64,000 nucleotides of DNA from Lepidodermella squamata (GCA_047495785.1 JBLDXI010000066.1:248001-312000); one strand, 5' to 3'; positions 12,155-25,044 are shown, counted from the first letter of the stretch. The notes: generated by a model from the letters alone, not told the origin. Made by a program: numbers and translations.

Positions 12155-15100
12155 TTACTCGCTCTCGCTCTTCGAGTAGGTCTTCTTTTTGAGCAGCTTC
12201 TTGAGCGATTTTTTGCCCTGCTCATCCGAGTGGTCGCGCAGATTCTCGCTCACACTCTCGTTCTCCGTCGTGTCGCTGTAGCTGCTCTCGTCATCCGACT
12301 GGCGGCGGCGGCTCTTGTCGCCCCGCCGGCGGTACTTGTTCTTCCTAGCCCTCGCGCTGTTGTAGTCGGCATCGTCGACCTGAAGCGAGGCGAGCGAGCC
12401 GTAGCATCGCGGGAAGTTGCGCGGCGGTTTCAGCCACTCTTTCGTCTCGCCGACCTTGAGCACCATCATCATACCCTCCTCCGTGTGGTAGTCGATATTG
12501 CAGTGCAGCATCCACGGGCCAGGGTTGTTGGCTACAAAGCGAATGACAACGTAGCCGCCAGATGGAACTCCGACAACGTCCTAGAAATTTATTCAGAAAA
12601 ATCAAAATTAATCGTCAAAAATTGAAAAAATTAATATCAAAATGTTGTGTTAAAATTTGAAAAATTGTCAGCTAAATTTTCATAAAAATATGACATTTAA
12701 TTTTCAATTTTTAATTTTTTTATTTTGTCCTGATTAATCTTTGATATCGAAAAAATCACCGATTTTCAAAATCAATAATCGATATTTGGAATCGATATCG
12801 GCTTTGAAAATTTAAAATTTGAGATTTTGAAAATCCTAATTGCGAAAACTTTAATGCTGAAACTTGAATTTAATGCTGGAACCCTATATTACCCTATAAT
12901 ATATTACTTTACCTTGAGAGGAGCTTTGTGAAGGGTTCGCTTGATCAAATCTTGCTTGTCCATCAACTCGAATTCCGTCGCATTGAATGGCTTCTTGACC
13001 GAATCCTATATTTTTTTAATTCAAATTAAATAAAAATTAAATATTTTTCGCTTGATTTGTCAATTTTACCATGGCAACAACGCGGAAGTGGTAGCCTTGC
13101 AAGTGGATAGGGTGATCGATTTCGTTGCGTGTCTTGCGCCCGTTGTCGATCAAGACGAGTTCGACAAGGGAGCCGAGCGGGATTTCCTCGACGTGAATGC
13201 ACTGGCAGTACTCTTCGGCCGGGCAGTGGCGCTTCTTCGAGTTGCAGAACAAATCCTTCGGAATTTCGTTATATTGGCTGAAAATTTCAAAAATTGAGAA
13301 AAGTTCAAAAATTTAGAGAAGCCACTTACGTGAGCATGTTAACTGGCGGCAATTTGCTGCTGATTCTGTTCAGCCTAGGAACGAGGACCCGATGGAAGGT
13401 ACCGTTAGTCTGAGACGTGTTGTTTTGCGGGTTCGATGCGCTAACTTTAACGGCATCGAAATCCTGGAATTTAGAAAACTTCGTGATTTGAAAAATAAAA
13501 AAAAACTGAAATTTCAAAAATATAAAATTAATTTGTTGAAAATGAGAGAAATTCATAAAATTTTAGAGTTAAAATTTCTAGTCTATTTTCAGACTTTTAA
13601 AATTTTGAATATAAATTTATTGAAATTTCAAAATTTAGAAATAGCAATTTTTTATTTTTTTTCGGAGTGAAGATTGAAATTGTTACCATTTCGATGATGA
13701 GTTTAACATCGGGTTTACCCGATACAACCGGGTCGGTGTAGGCGCTCTTCAGCTCCGAAACTTTGGCCACCTTCTTCGCAGCCGGTTTCGTCTCATTAAC
13801 ATCAACGCGGTACTTGGAATACAAGACATAGTTGAGCTTATCCAACACGTCGCGGCTGTAGCCATCAGTCGCTTCCTTCACGTCGATAATTTTCGGCAAC
13901 TCACCATTTTTATAGGTAATTTTTGCAAAAGCAAAACCGCCGCGATTCTCGCCGCGTTGATCAACGACTTGAACGTTGAGGTGGAAAATTTTCTCCTCAG
14001 GATTTTCCGCGCCAACGAAGAACGGCACGATGTCGAAGCGTTCGCTCGGCAGCAGGATGACGGACTTCGCCGCGATGGGTTGAACAGGCCGGCCGTCGGC
14101 TGCGATGACGACCAAATCGTGGCCGGTGATCCAGACCTTGACCGGGGTTAGGAAGGCAGCGTTGTTAATCACCCTGAACCGGTAGCGGTATTTCGCCTTT
14201 AATTGATACTCAACTGGCGGCAATTTGAGCGCGGCGGTTTTTGACCTACTCTCAGACAACGAATGGGCGCCAGTCTCATTCGAGGGTGAAACGCCGTTGA
14301 CGAGCAGCGTGGCGGGTGATGTGCGGCCATGCGTGAATTGCGTCATAATAGCCGTGTTCAGGGCTGTGTCGCTGGCGAACCAGTCTTGGATGAAGATGGG
14401 CCGGATGTTGTCGCGGTCGTACAGAGCTTCGTGAGGGTCGTTAGCCTGGCGGACGATGAAGGGACCAGCGAGGCCGTCGGCCCGCTGGGAACCCATGGCC
14501 GCGTGCCAGAAGTAGGTGCCGGTCTGATCGGCCAAAAAGTCGTACGTGAAGTTGTCGCCGGACATTATTGGGCACTGCGAGATCATTGGCGCGCCATTCA
14601 TGAAAGGCTGAATAAAGAAAAATCGATTAAATTCAATCTTGTAATTTAAAATATTTTAAAATTCGAAATTGGAGAATTTTATTATTATCAAAATATTTTT
14701 CGAGAGACGAGAGAAAGTTTAAATTTTTTTCAATTTTTTTTTAATTTTAAAAATTTAAAAATATCAAACAATTCAAATTTTCAATATTTTCAATCGCCTA
14801 GTTAATTCGAAAAATCACTTTAAATTATTTTAAATTTGTTCAAAATTTGCAAAATTTTAAATTTCAAATTTCAAAACTTTTCAAAAAATTGCGACTCACA
14901 GTTTTTGACATGTGAAGGCCGTGAATGTGAATGCTGGTCGATTCGCCATTGGGCAGGCCATTGATGACCTTGATGCGAACGCGATCTCCGCGGCAGACTT
15001 CAACCGACGGGCCCGGCATCATGCGATTGACCGCCATAACCGGGCGCTGGGTGCCGGCCGCCGGGATGCACCCAGGCGCCTGGCAGTCCTCGGCCGAGTA

Positions 15101-15503
15101 CGGGCAGTTTTTGCAGAATCGGCTCATCGAAACAAACATGCTGATGTGGAAGTCGTAGTCGCACGTTTTTGGCCGCTCGTCATGTTCACAGTGGCGGCGG
15201 CACGGGTGGTCGTAGTAGTCTTGGTAGACGGTGTTGGCTGGCCCGAAAAGGCCCTCGTGGCCCTGCTGAGGGTGACCGGAGCCGTGGTGAAAAAATCGAG
15301 GATCCTGCTCTTCAACCGAAGTCGTACTGATCGCTGTACGGATATTAAAATTGAGAAATTAAAATTAAAATTGAAAATAATTGAACTGGATGAAATATTT
15401 TGAAAAATTTTCGAATTTTCTTTTGAATCTAAGAAGAGCGAGCGTACTGAAAAATCAAATTACCTGTAAAACAGAGAGCCAACAGCAAATAAGCTGTTGT
15501 CAT
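12155..15503 (-). CDS. Laccase-like protein C, type-3 copper ligands lost
   Basis: Secreted laccase homologue, 751 aa. Exons: 15503-15464, 15333-14900, 14607-13687, 13463-13330, 13277-13070, 13005-12913, 12580-12155, with the same six intron positions as A and B. Signal peptide MTTAYLLLALCFT. The fold and Cys-rich N-terminus are kept, but three copper motifs are altered: HAAMG where HSHMG is expected, HPIHLQG for HPIHLHG, and HCNIDYH for HCHIDxH. In the laccase scheme these are all type-3 ligands. The type-1 ligands (His of HPIH, Cys and final His of HCNIDYH) and the type-2 histidines remain. Oxygen reduction is therefore unlikely. The frame is fully open, so this is not an ordinary pseudogene. 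The tail is Lys/Arg/Ser/Glu-rich. Confidence 0.88.
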
Positions 15504-15824
15504 TTTGGAAAAGGTTGAAGAACTTGTTACTCAATGAATAAATTGTAAAAATTGAACAAAAGTTTCTTCGAAGGCGTTTCGAAATTTTATTTAAGGTCGC
15601 GCGAATCGTAGCCACGTGTTGAAAGGTGCCACGCGCCCCCGAAATTTTCGCGCCCATTGTTCTTAATTTTTTTGATCGTGAAACAGCTCTTTTCATGTCA
15701 AAATTGTCGCATTTCATCATCATGTTTTATTAGTTCCTCTCACAAAATAATAATTAAATTTTATTTTAATTAATAAATAAATTCAACCAGTAGTTATCTC
15801 ACAGTATTTTCGATTTTTCGAATA
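15504..15824. other. Short spacer between laccases C and D
   Basis: 321 bp between the D stop and the C start. It must hold both the D 3' end and the C promoter. No clear TATA box. Confidence 0.5.
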
Positions 15825-18800
15825 TTACAGCGTGAAAGCATTCGGGAATCCGTCGAATTCCGGATCCAAATCAGCTCTCAGGCCCATTTGCAGCAGGTTC
15901 CGATGGCCTCCACCGCCATGGTGCATGCTTCGTTGATTTCGCTTGTAAATATGCTTGTTATGCTTCATCGGCCATGACGGGTGGCATTTCGGGAAGTCAT
16001 GCGGTGCCTTGACCCACTCGTGGGGATCGCCGACCTTCAGCGTCAACATCATGCCCTCTTCCATGTGGAAATCGATATGGCAGTGAAGCATCCACGGGCC
16101 GGGGTTGTCGGCAATAAATCGAATAACGGCATAGCCACCTGAGGGTACACCGATCACATCCTAGAAAAACAATTTCAAATTTTTCAGAATTTTTTGAAAT
16201 TTTGAAAAATAAATAGGCATACCTTTAGAGGAGCATTTTTCACATTTCGCTCAACCAATCCTTTGCGGTCCATTCGATAGAACTCTTTAGCGGTAAAATT
16301 GGCATGAACTTTTTCCTAAAATAGAAAAAATTTCAAAATTAAGTAAAATTTAATTTTTAAAATTGTTGAAAAAATTTCAAAATTTTTAATTTCCAAAAAC
16401 TGACCATAGCAACGACTCGGAATTGGTAGCCATGCATGTGGATTGGGTGATTGACATCGGTTCTGACAATTTTGGCATTATCAAGCAGGACAATCTCGAC
16501 CAGGGCTCCAAGTGGGACTTCTTCAAGGTGGATACACTCGCAGTACTCCTCAGGTGGACATTTTCGATGCTTCGCATTGCAAAACAGCTCCTTCGGAATT
16601 TCATCAAAATCGCTGTAAACAAAATTTCGAAAATAGTTTTTGAAAATTATAAAATAACAAATTACGTTAGCATGGTGTATGGCGGCATCATGTTGCTGAT
16701 TTTGTTCAACCGGGGTGTGACAAATTTGAAAAATTGCTCGTATTTAGCCAACTCTTCTGGTGGGACATGTTTCGGCTTCAAACTAGGATCGATAACGGTC
16801 TCGAGATCCTAAAAATGAAAGAGAAAAGGCAATTCACGAAAACCACGAAAATAGCAATCGAATTTTCGATTTTTAATTCAATTCAAAAATTTAACTTCAA
16901 TTTTCAAATTTTTCAAGGTCAAATCAAAATTTCAAATTTGAATAAAATTATTTGACAATTCTCAAAATTTCAAAATTTCAAATTTTAATAATTTTCGAAA
17001 TTTTTTGAGAATTTTTTTTCAATTTTTACTCTTTATACAAACTAACCAGTTCAACCATGAGGCGATAGTCTGGCTTGCCCGAAACATCCGGGTCGCGATC
17101 GATACTCTCCAAATCAGCGATTTTCGCACCCTTCGACCTCACGCCAGGTTCGTCATTCAAATACTTGGCATAGATCAAATAATTGACCTCGTCATAAACA
17201 AACGACGTCGCCCCACCCGTCGCTTGTTTCGCAGTTAAAACCGGCGGAATTCGCCCGTCTTCATAGATAACCTTAGCGAAGGTCAACCCACCAGTCGCAT
17301 TGCCACGAGCGTCCAAAATTTGAACGAATAGGTTGTAGACACCGTCCCTTGATCGTTTCTCGCCATTGAAATACGGCACGAAATCGAAACGTTCAGCCGG
17401 CATCATGTGGAATGATTTAGTAGCGGTTGGCTTTATCGATTGGCCGTCGATTGCGATGAGGATCAAATCGTGGCCCTCGAGCCATACCTTAACCGGAGTT
17501 GCGAAGAACGCGTTATGAATCACCCTGAATCGATACCGGTGTTTCGCGTTCAAGCGATACTCAAATGCGGGTAGCTTCACCGGGAACGGCGGCAGGGTCG
17601 TATTTCCGCGGTTTTCTTTCGCGTCAAGTGACCCGGATATGCCGTTGATTAGCAAATTAGCCGGGGCTGATCGAACGCTTGTGAATTGAATGATTGCGAA
17701 CCGGTTGATTGTTGTATCGAGTGGGAACCAGTCAGAGGTCATGAGGGGCGCCAAATTGTCGCGGTTGTACAGCCGGTAGTGAGGGTCTTTCGGGTCTCGG
17801 ATGACGAAAGCGCCTGCGATTCCGTCGGCGCGTTGAAATCCAGTATGGCTGTGCCAAAAATAAGTACCTAGTCAAGTAATTTATTATTTGGATATATTTG
17901 TTGGGTTTTTGTTTAGGAAATTCACCTGGGATTTCAGCTTCAAAGTCGTAGGTGAAATTTTCGCCGGGCATGATGCCACACTGAGAGAACATCGGAGCAC
18001 CATCCATGAAAGGCTAGGTGAAAGATGGCAAATTGAAAATAAATTAAATGTTGAGTACAAAGAGTAAATTATTAATAAATTATGAATATATTCAATGAAT
18101 CATTTATTAAGGATTTTCAAAATATTTTTTTCAAAAAAATTAAAACAAATTTAGGCACTGGGCCGAATGAAAATCCCCCTGATGATTGTATAATATTCTT
18201 CCTAAATTGAATTTGATTTATTTTTGAAATTCGTTAGATATACCACAGCTCTTACGCTATGATCAAAATTGAATTGATTGTATTTGAAATTGGCTCACCA
18301 CCACAGCGTAACAGAAATAACCAAAGTGCAACACAAAATTTAATATTTTGCAGCACACATTTTTGCAACACACGACCTTGTTTTTGGCATTAGTGAAACA
18401 AGTAAAATTCAGGCATACCAATAGATGTTATCGGGGGCGCGGAATACGACCGTGGTAATTGTTTGAATGTCAGGGACGTTGGTACCGGGTAAACCGGGTG
18501 AAAACCGGGTAAAACCGGGTACTACCCGGGTAAAAATTGAAAATCGTCCCTTTCGGTTATCATATTCGGATTGAGCGTAAAAAACTGCCCCTATCCTATA
18601 TCTTCTTGTTATATCGAACTTACAAGTTACAAAAATAAGTTATGTGTTGCAATTTTATCCTGCTGCAAATTGGTGTTTTGTGTTGCGCTGTGGTTTTAAG
18701 TGTTTGTTTGAAATTTTGTATTCAAAACGACCCCACATTTATGGCATAAACTTATACACATTCACGGATGCAAATGTTCGCAGGTTTTTGGTAAAATTCC

Positions 18801-19933
18801 AAGGGATGTGTTTAATTTAATTTTTGGATTTATTTCTCATTTTTCTATAATCAATATCGATTCTTAGTATCGATTTTACACTGATTTTTCCGATGTCAGC
18901 AGTCTAGGAATTTGAAAAACATTCTACATAAGTATCTGCGAGGGTTATAATTGCCGATAGAAGATTTCGAGGTCACACGATCATCAGTATCGATCAGAAA
19001 AGGAAAAGGTCTAAATTACAAAAAATAAAAAAATGAAGTCCAGCCTAAATTTTAGTGGTACTTCATATTTAGTCTTTAGACCCTTCTCAACTCCCATTTT
19101 TAGTTTCATTTTGTGTAGTAATTTTCCCAATGTGAATTTTTGGTTTGTTTGAATGGGAAGAATTTCAAATTTCGCTAGATAAGAATAAAATCTGCATGCT
19201 CAGGAATAAACGTCGGAATTCGGATCATCGTTTTATCGATTCGATGTCGTAATTAAATTGAAAAATGAAGTTCATACTAATTTTAATTTTAATTTTCCAA
19301 AGAAATTTCGCTTAATAAAGGTAATTGTTGGATCTCATACCGTTTTACGCTGCGGCATGCCGTGCCAGTGAATCGAAGTTGTCTCGCCATTAGTCAGCAA
19401 ATTGACGACTTTTACGCGAACCCTATCACCCAAGCAGACTTCAACCGCCGGGCCAGGCATCTGCCGGTTAACAACCAACACCGCGCGTTGAGTCCCAGCG
19501 CCAGGGATGCAACCCGGCTGTTGGCAGTCGGCGAACGTATTCGGGCACGAGAAACACTGCCGGCTCATGGTTGCGTACAAGGCGATGTGAAACTCGTAGT
19601 CGCAAACCATGGGCTTGGCGCCAAGCTCGCAATTACGCCGGCACGGGTGGTTCGAGTAGTCGTGATAGATAGACAGCGAATGCCGGCCCATCGAGTGATG
19701 ATGGTGACCTCGTTTTTTATTGCTAGACGTGCGCCGTGGCTCGACGTGTTCTGGGTTCATGTGTGCCATTGTGAATTTATAAAAACGCAGGTCATCGTAG
19801 CGGCTAGCCGACGAGGTCGCTATCAATAAAATTGCCGCTATCGAACACGCTGGAAAAAAATTCAACAATTAAATCACAATTTTTGACGTAGAAATTAATT
19901 CTTACCGGCCAATGAAATTGCTGATAAATTCAT
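15825..19933 (-). CDS. Laccase-like multicopper oxidase D
   Basis: Secreted laccase of 741 aa. Exons: 19933-19906, 19849-19341, 18013-17926, 17867-17047, 16808-16666, 16612-16405, 16315-16223, 16160-15825. Signal peptide MNLSAISLA joined to ACSIAAILLIATSSAS. Copper motifs are complete: HWHGMPQ, HSHTG, HPIHMHG, HCHIDFHMEEGM. It has the six introns of A-C plus an extra 58-bp intron (17925-17868) just before the second copper motif, between EIPG and TYFWHSH. Intron 2 is about 1.3 kb and holds a CCGGGTA repeat cluster. The C-terminal tail is short, without the long charged insert of B. A functional oxidase is predicted. Confidence 0.88.
18013..19340 (-). other. Large intron 2 of laccase D
   Basis: 1.3 kb, much longer than the other laccase introns. 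No ORF of note. It contains a cluster of CCGGGTA-type units at about 18485-18535. Confidence 0.6.
18485..18535. repeat. Imperfect CCGGGTA repeat cluster
   Basis: Several near-copies of ACCGGGTA in the same orientation, ending at TACCCGGGTA, which is a perfect palindrome. It lies inside laccase D intron 2. Function unknown. Confidence 0.6.
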
Positions 19934-21183
19934 CTTTGATTTCGAAAATGAATTTTCGATAAGATGGCTTCATCCGCGGGTGATCGATTTGATCTATCAT
20001 TAATTAGCTTCGCTGTTCGTCATAAAAATTATTGCTAATAATTGGAATTAAATGAAAAATATTCAAACGACGACAATTTTAAATTTTTTTTACCAGACTC
20101 ATTATCAAGCATCGAAAATTTATAAAAAATTAGAAATAATATTATTTTTACCTAAATTCGGCAACATTTTAAATAATGTCAATTAAAAAAGAATTTATTA
20201 TTAAGAATTTTTATGTTCTCAGTTCCGGTATTTTCAAGGTGGAGAATCTCGCTAGAAATTCTAAAATTACAAAGAAAAAAGCTAGCGTTCCAACATCAAC
20301 CTGACAAGTTAAGGCATAGTTGGGCCTTCTCTGATTTTAAGAAGGATGCTATGAAAATTCAGCTTGAACGCTTAAATCCTCCATTTTTTCGGGTTCGATT
20401 CGGTCTTAAACAGCGTGCCCCATAAGTAACGCTGGCAAAGGAAAAACAGCCTACAAATACTCTAAAATAAGAGACGAAGCACATCTTGTGGTCAGAATAA
20501 TTTTAGAAAAATTAAAAAATCACCAGAATAGTAATCAAGTATGTCACCTTTTAATGGGATCAATAAACTCCGGAGAAATTCGGTAAAATACCGAAAATAC
20601 CGAACCAGCTACCATTGGAGTTTTCCGGCCTTTCTCCGGTAAATTATTTAATTCTTCGGTGAAATCACGGATAAAAGATTGGAGTATTTTCTCAGTAGGT
20701 AATTTAAAAAAATAGGTAAAAGTTGAATTTCCTTGAAAAATTCACCAAATTAAAAAATTGTTGCGCAACCTCTATGACACGCTGTAGGCTTTCTCTAGGC
20801 CAAAGAACAATTTAAACCTTATTTAGAGTCCTTGGCATAGCACGCAATGTCCCTCGCATTGTGTTGTGCTGCGAAAACAAAACAGGTAATTTTGCAGGTA
20901 ATTTCATCTTTAAACTGTTTTATATATTGTTATGACCAAGAGTTATGACCCGTGATCCTTCAGCTGACAAAAGCGCGTGGCAAAATGCCAAATTAACACA
21001 CGCACGGAATAAACAATGGTGAACATTTGAATGGAATTTTTTGCAAAAACAATCACTACATTTTTGATTTTTCTGAGATTAGAATAATTTCATCATAAAA
21101 ATAATCAAATTATTACAGCTATTTCATTATTTATTTTTTCATTCAATTAAAATATTTATGCGTGAATTTTCAAGTGTCATGGT
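19934..21183. other. Intergenic region upstream of laccase D
   Basis: No gene seen in 1.25 kb. The right end should contain the 3' UTR of the minus-strand Cys-rich gene 1: TTTATT (AATAAA on the minus strand) occurs near 21130. Confidence 0.5.
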
Positions 21184-22136
21184 TCAGGCAGTTTGCGTGC
21201 ATTTCTCGAGAGTCAAGCCGTAAAGTGTGACTGTGTCGTAGGACATTTTCGCGAGGTTGGTCGTCGACGCTCCCATACAGCACGCTTGAAAGGATGCATA
21301 AAAGTAGGCCGTGACGCCGACGGTTCCAAACCCATTCGGTGACTTTAGGGGATAAAAATGAAAATGATTAGAAAATTTGAAGCAAAATAAAAAATAAAAT
21401 TTTGATTTGATTTAATAATAGAAAGATATAAATATAAATGGAATCATTAATTAAAAAAATCCACCCCAAATGGGAGGGTTAAACCTTAAACTAATGAAAT
21501 ATAGCAGATATTTATTACAGTTGAGGTGGCGAAAACATTGCTGCCGTCACAGGTCATCGGGAATCGAATGCAAGAACCCTTCTGGCCAGTGACTGCGGAA
21601 GCACAGGCTTTAAACGGATAAGTATCAGTCGTCGTGAAGCAGGCTTGCTGCGGCGGGCTGAGCGGGATCATGTCGAAAACATTTGCGCTTATCGCATTGC
21701 AACACTGCGCATAGCTTGCATACGACGTCGAGCTAAACGCCTTAGTTTAACAAACAAAACTAGTTTAAATCAAACTTTGATTGCTACACGCTTACTGTCG
21801 CCCCTGTAATCGACGAGCACGGGGTATTGACAGTTGATGTGCAGAATAGAACTGCTGATTTCGTGACAGAAAGTTGGCATGCCGTGAAGCCAGTCTTGGG
21901 ACAAAAAAATCGAAAAATTAAAAGAGCCAGCTTAATCGATGTGTTGAACATACTGTAGCGGCGCAAAATTGACCATCCGGGCAGGTTACGGTGCCGCAGC
22001 TTTGCCCTGATGGGCAGGACAAGCTCGGGCAGGGTGTTGCTGTTGTGGTTGAATCGGCACGGTAAGACGGAGGTGGGCAAGCCGAAGCGGTGTAGCTCAA
22101 CACCGCGATAACAAAGCTGTAATACAAAAAAGCCAT
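21184..22136 (-). CDS. Cys-rich secreted protein 1 (unrecognised family)
   Basis: 220 aa in four exons, all phase 0: 22136-21954, 21894-21796, 21740-21519, 21342-21184. Signal peptide starts MAFLYYSFVIAVLSYTASAC; a longer in-frame start at 22163 is less good. Mature layout: a Thr-rich segment with CPSLSCPSGQSCG and CPDGQFC, a TGFTAC exon, a third exon with YAQCC, PFKACASA and GQKGSCIRFPMTC, and a fourth with FQACC ending CTQTA. I do not recognise the family. The pattern suggests a disulphide-rich extracellular or cuticular protein. It shares a 287-bp head-to-head intergenic region with protein 2. TTTATT (minus-strand AATAAA) follows the stop. Confidence 0.8.
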
Positions 22137-22423
22137 TTTGAAAAATGAAAATAATGACAACAAAACTGAGTACGATGCGTCATGTATTTCCGGCAGTAGA
22201 TTGTCCGATCTATTTCGAAGCTGTTTACATGCTGAAGTTCAAACCGTAAATACCGGAGTGAAAACGGGTTCAAATCCTTCGAAGAGCTGGATTTTCGCCG
22301 AAAATTAACCTATACCTGATTTCCTTTATCGAATATGTTCGATCGAAACTTTACGGCTAAAAAGGTCGGACAATGTGTTTATATGGTATAAAGCTTTTGT
22401 TGATCGTTTATTTTGCTGCAAAA
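22137..22423. promoter_or_regulatory. Bidirectional promoter region, Cys-rich genes 1 and 2
   Basis: 287 bp separate two divergently transcribed paralogues. TATAAA at 22387-22392 lies about 32 nt upstream of the gene 2 ATG. No equally clear TATA box is seen for gene 1. Confidence 0.5.
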
Positions 22424-23245
22424 ATGGTTTTTTTTCGTTTATTTTTAGTTGCCGCTGCTGTAGCCTTAGCAGCATCCTGCCCACCCTCTACAACGACAAC
22501 ACCATGCCCAACGAGTGCCTGTCCTAGTGGCCAGTCGTGTTCGGCCAACGCCTGCAAAACTGGCCAGTCTTGCTTCACTGGGGTTTGATGGGGCGAATGC
22601 AACTTTTCATACTACAACTTTGTTTTTTCTCAAGACTGGCTTCACGCTGTGCAGAGTCAAGACGAATTTGAAAATTCTCGTGAATTACTGCCATTCGGTT
22701 CCGACTCTCGGATGCTCGTTAATATCAGGTGGAAGCGTTAGTCAAGCTATTTATTAAACCGCTATGTATAAAAGCCTTTGCAGGCCGTAGTACCCTCGCA
22801 GCGGTACAACGACTGGGCATCGTGTTGCCTCGCAGCTGGTTCAAAAGTCTCGTACGAGATGACGTACCCTCCCGATACGTCTATATACGACGGCGTAAGA
22901 TCGTCGACTTGCTTCGGCACTTCCGACCCGTTGCCGTACAAAGTTTGCGCAGATCCGTCAGTCGCGAGGCAAGGCATGTGCTCACGATTTCCAGGCGGTT
23001 GTCCTGACGGCTTTGGAGCTATTCAAAGCACGGTATAAGATGATTTTACAATTCGCCAGCTCCTTCGCTATTGTTCCGACTTATTTCAGGCCACGCTGCC
23101 GGTACCGGCCAACTATTCGTTTGCCTCGTTCACTGAATGCTGTAAAGCCCTCGCTCAATCTGGCGCAAATGCTCAAATCTTTGTAGGCTTAGCGAGTTAT
23201 TACGTGCAAGGTTTAGGGCAAGAAGTGTGCAGGCAGACTGCCTAA
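22424..23245 (+). CDS. Cys-rich secreted protein 2 (unrecognised family)
   Basis: 221 aa in four phase-0 exons: 22424-22582, 22635-22736, 22784-23032, 23090-23245. Signal peptide MVFFRLFLVAAAVALAA, then a short Thr-rich stretch and ACPSGQSC with CKTGQSC. Exon 2 begins TGFTLC. Exon 3 holds DWASCC, PYKVCADP and ARQGMCSRFPGGC. Exon 4 holds FTECC and ends CRQTA. Spacing matches proteins 1, 3 and 4. AATAAA lies at 23293-23298, 48 nt past the stop. The exon 1 donor (GGG then GTTTGA) is weak and is the least certain junction. Confidence 0.78.
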
Positions 23246-23292
23246 TATTGTTCGCTTCAACTATTGTACTGCTTCAACGTGAAATAATACGC

Positions 23293-23298
23293 AATAAA
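23293..23298 (+). terminator. Polyadenylation signal of Cys-rich gene 2
   Basis: AATAAA 48 nt downstream of the predicted stop. Confidence 0.55.
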
Positions 23299-23740
23299 TG
23301 TTGTCATAATGGTTTCATGTCGACTTATCATTTTATCCATTCCCCTACGTACTCTACTGTACCGGGAAGACGTAGTCTTTTACGATCATGAACGGTTTCT
23401 ACCGCTTTTACCTGGTTTACCCAGTTAGGACGTCCCGAATGCCCGAATGAATGCCATAGCCAGATTCCGGGCCCCTGAAAGCATTTATTTTATTATGAAT
23501 TTTACCTACTATATTTTATTAATCCATAGAACAAGGTTGTTTGTTTTCCAAAAAGGTGTGCTGCCAAATATTAACTTTGTTTTGCACTTTGGCCTATTAC
23601 TATGACGCTAGGTTGCAAACCTCATTTATTAGCAGGTTGTACCCATTGTACAAACTTTTCGCTTTTAACCGCACTGATTGTCAACTCCAGTGCTTGCACC
23701 TTAGCTCAATATTATCAAAAATTTTGAAAGGTATTCCAAA

Positions 23741-23905
23741 ACATGCACGGCAGTAGGAAATATGAATACTGTAAACTGCTTATAGCTGTTTTGAAATTTA
23801 AGCAGTTAATAAAAATGAGTTTTGACTTGAGCTCTAAGCAATAACAACAACAACAACATGGGCGAACTGGGCTAAAATTACACTTTTGAACTCGAGAACG
23901 TACAC
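23741..23905 (+). repeat. Direct repeat, copy 1
   Basis: Shares an ordered series of blocks with 24595-24745: AAACATGCAC, AATATGA, ATGAGTTTTGA, GAGCTCTAAGCAATAACAAC, then GGGCTAAA and TTTTGAACTC. The copies are diverged and about 850 bp apart. Confidence 0.6.
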
Positions 23906-24594
23906 CACCTAGCACCTAGCGGAGAGCGTAATTTTTGTTCAGATCCGTCGATTTGTCTAGGGTCCAGGCGGAGTCGAGGTTCTAAAAAGATGTTCTGAAA
24001 GTTTGATTTCAACGAAATCGTGCAGTAAAAATATTAATTTAAAAAATCGTCAGATTTTCGGCAAAAACTTTCATCAGGGTTCATTTATTCAGTTTAGGAA
24101 ATTTCTCTGCAATGCTGAGCATATTTTCGGAATCGGAAACAGTGCTATGAAAAACGCAGGGAAGACTTCAATAATTTAGGCCTACAATCTCATGGTCAGC
24201 AACAAAATACCTGCCAGGAGATGATTTGAATCAACGTTCACAAGAAGCCCACTGCGAATTTGGATGACTTTGGAGATTACTGAGATGGCCAATTAAATCA
24301 TGTTCAAGGAGTCCATTCCTTATTACGCTCGCAATCGCCTAATATCCAATAAGCTTTAGATTTCCATCTTTTAAAGCTGAACATTTTCATGACTGCTAGT
24401 TCGTGCACTCGTTATACACTCATAGGAATCGTAATAGCTACCTAAACAACTCCGACCAAAGTCGTTGCACTTACTATATTTTAATTTTGTAAAATGTGGC
24501 TTGTTGACGCTGGAGGCTTGATCATCATAAGAGAGCCATCCTTTATTGTCAGTTAATTGACCTTGAAATAATTCTAAATTTAGAAAGTATAACA

Positions 24595-24745
24595 AAACAT
24601 GCACAACTATACTGGAAAATATGACTACAGCACTTGTTTTTATAAAATATTATGAATATGAAGCTAATAAATGAGTTTTGAGTTTGAGCTCTAAGCAATA
24701 ACAACAACAACGACGGACGGGGGCTAAATGACAATTTTTTGAACT
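24595..24745 (+). repeat. Direct repeat, copy 2
   Basis: Partner of 23741-23905 in the same orientation, sharing GAGCTCTAAGCAATAACAAC and flanking blocks. It may date from the duplication that produced the two Cys-rich gene pairs, or be a separate dispersed repeat. Confidence 0.6.
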
Positions 24746-25038
24746 CAAGAACAAAGCGAACGCTTAAATGAGCATCACCGATTTGCTGACTTTGAAATAC
24801 GTGAAAACATTTTGCAGGGAAGAACTAAAAAAATGGCCCGACAGTTTGATTCCTATCGATCAATGTTGACGGGAAAAGTTTATCATACTTACTGTGGAAC
24901 ATTTTTGAATTCGCTTAAAAAACGCGAGAATGATATCTCAAATTAGATAGTTTTATTTTGTGTGCAACCACTATTTTTGTTTATGTAAATGTATGTATAC
25001 AACCATTTCACTGAACATTCCAACAAAGCCGCAGTGAG

Positions 25039-25044
25039 TTTATT
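25039..25044 (-). terminator. Polyadenylation signal of Cys-rich gene 3
   Basis: TTTATT on the plus strand (AATAAA on the minus strand), immediately after the stop at 25053-25051. Confidence 0.5.

Larger units (their letters stand above)
23246..25038. other. Gene-free region between Cys-rich genes 2 and 3
   Basis: 1.8 kb without a supported gene. It contains a diverged direct duplication, about 23741-23905 against 24595-24745. ORFs here are short and unlike anything else in the window. Confidence 0.5.
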
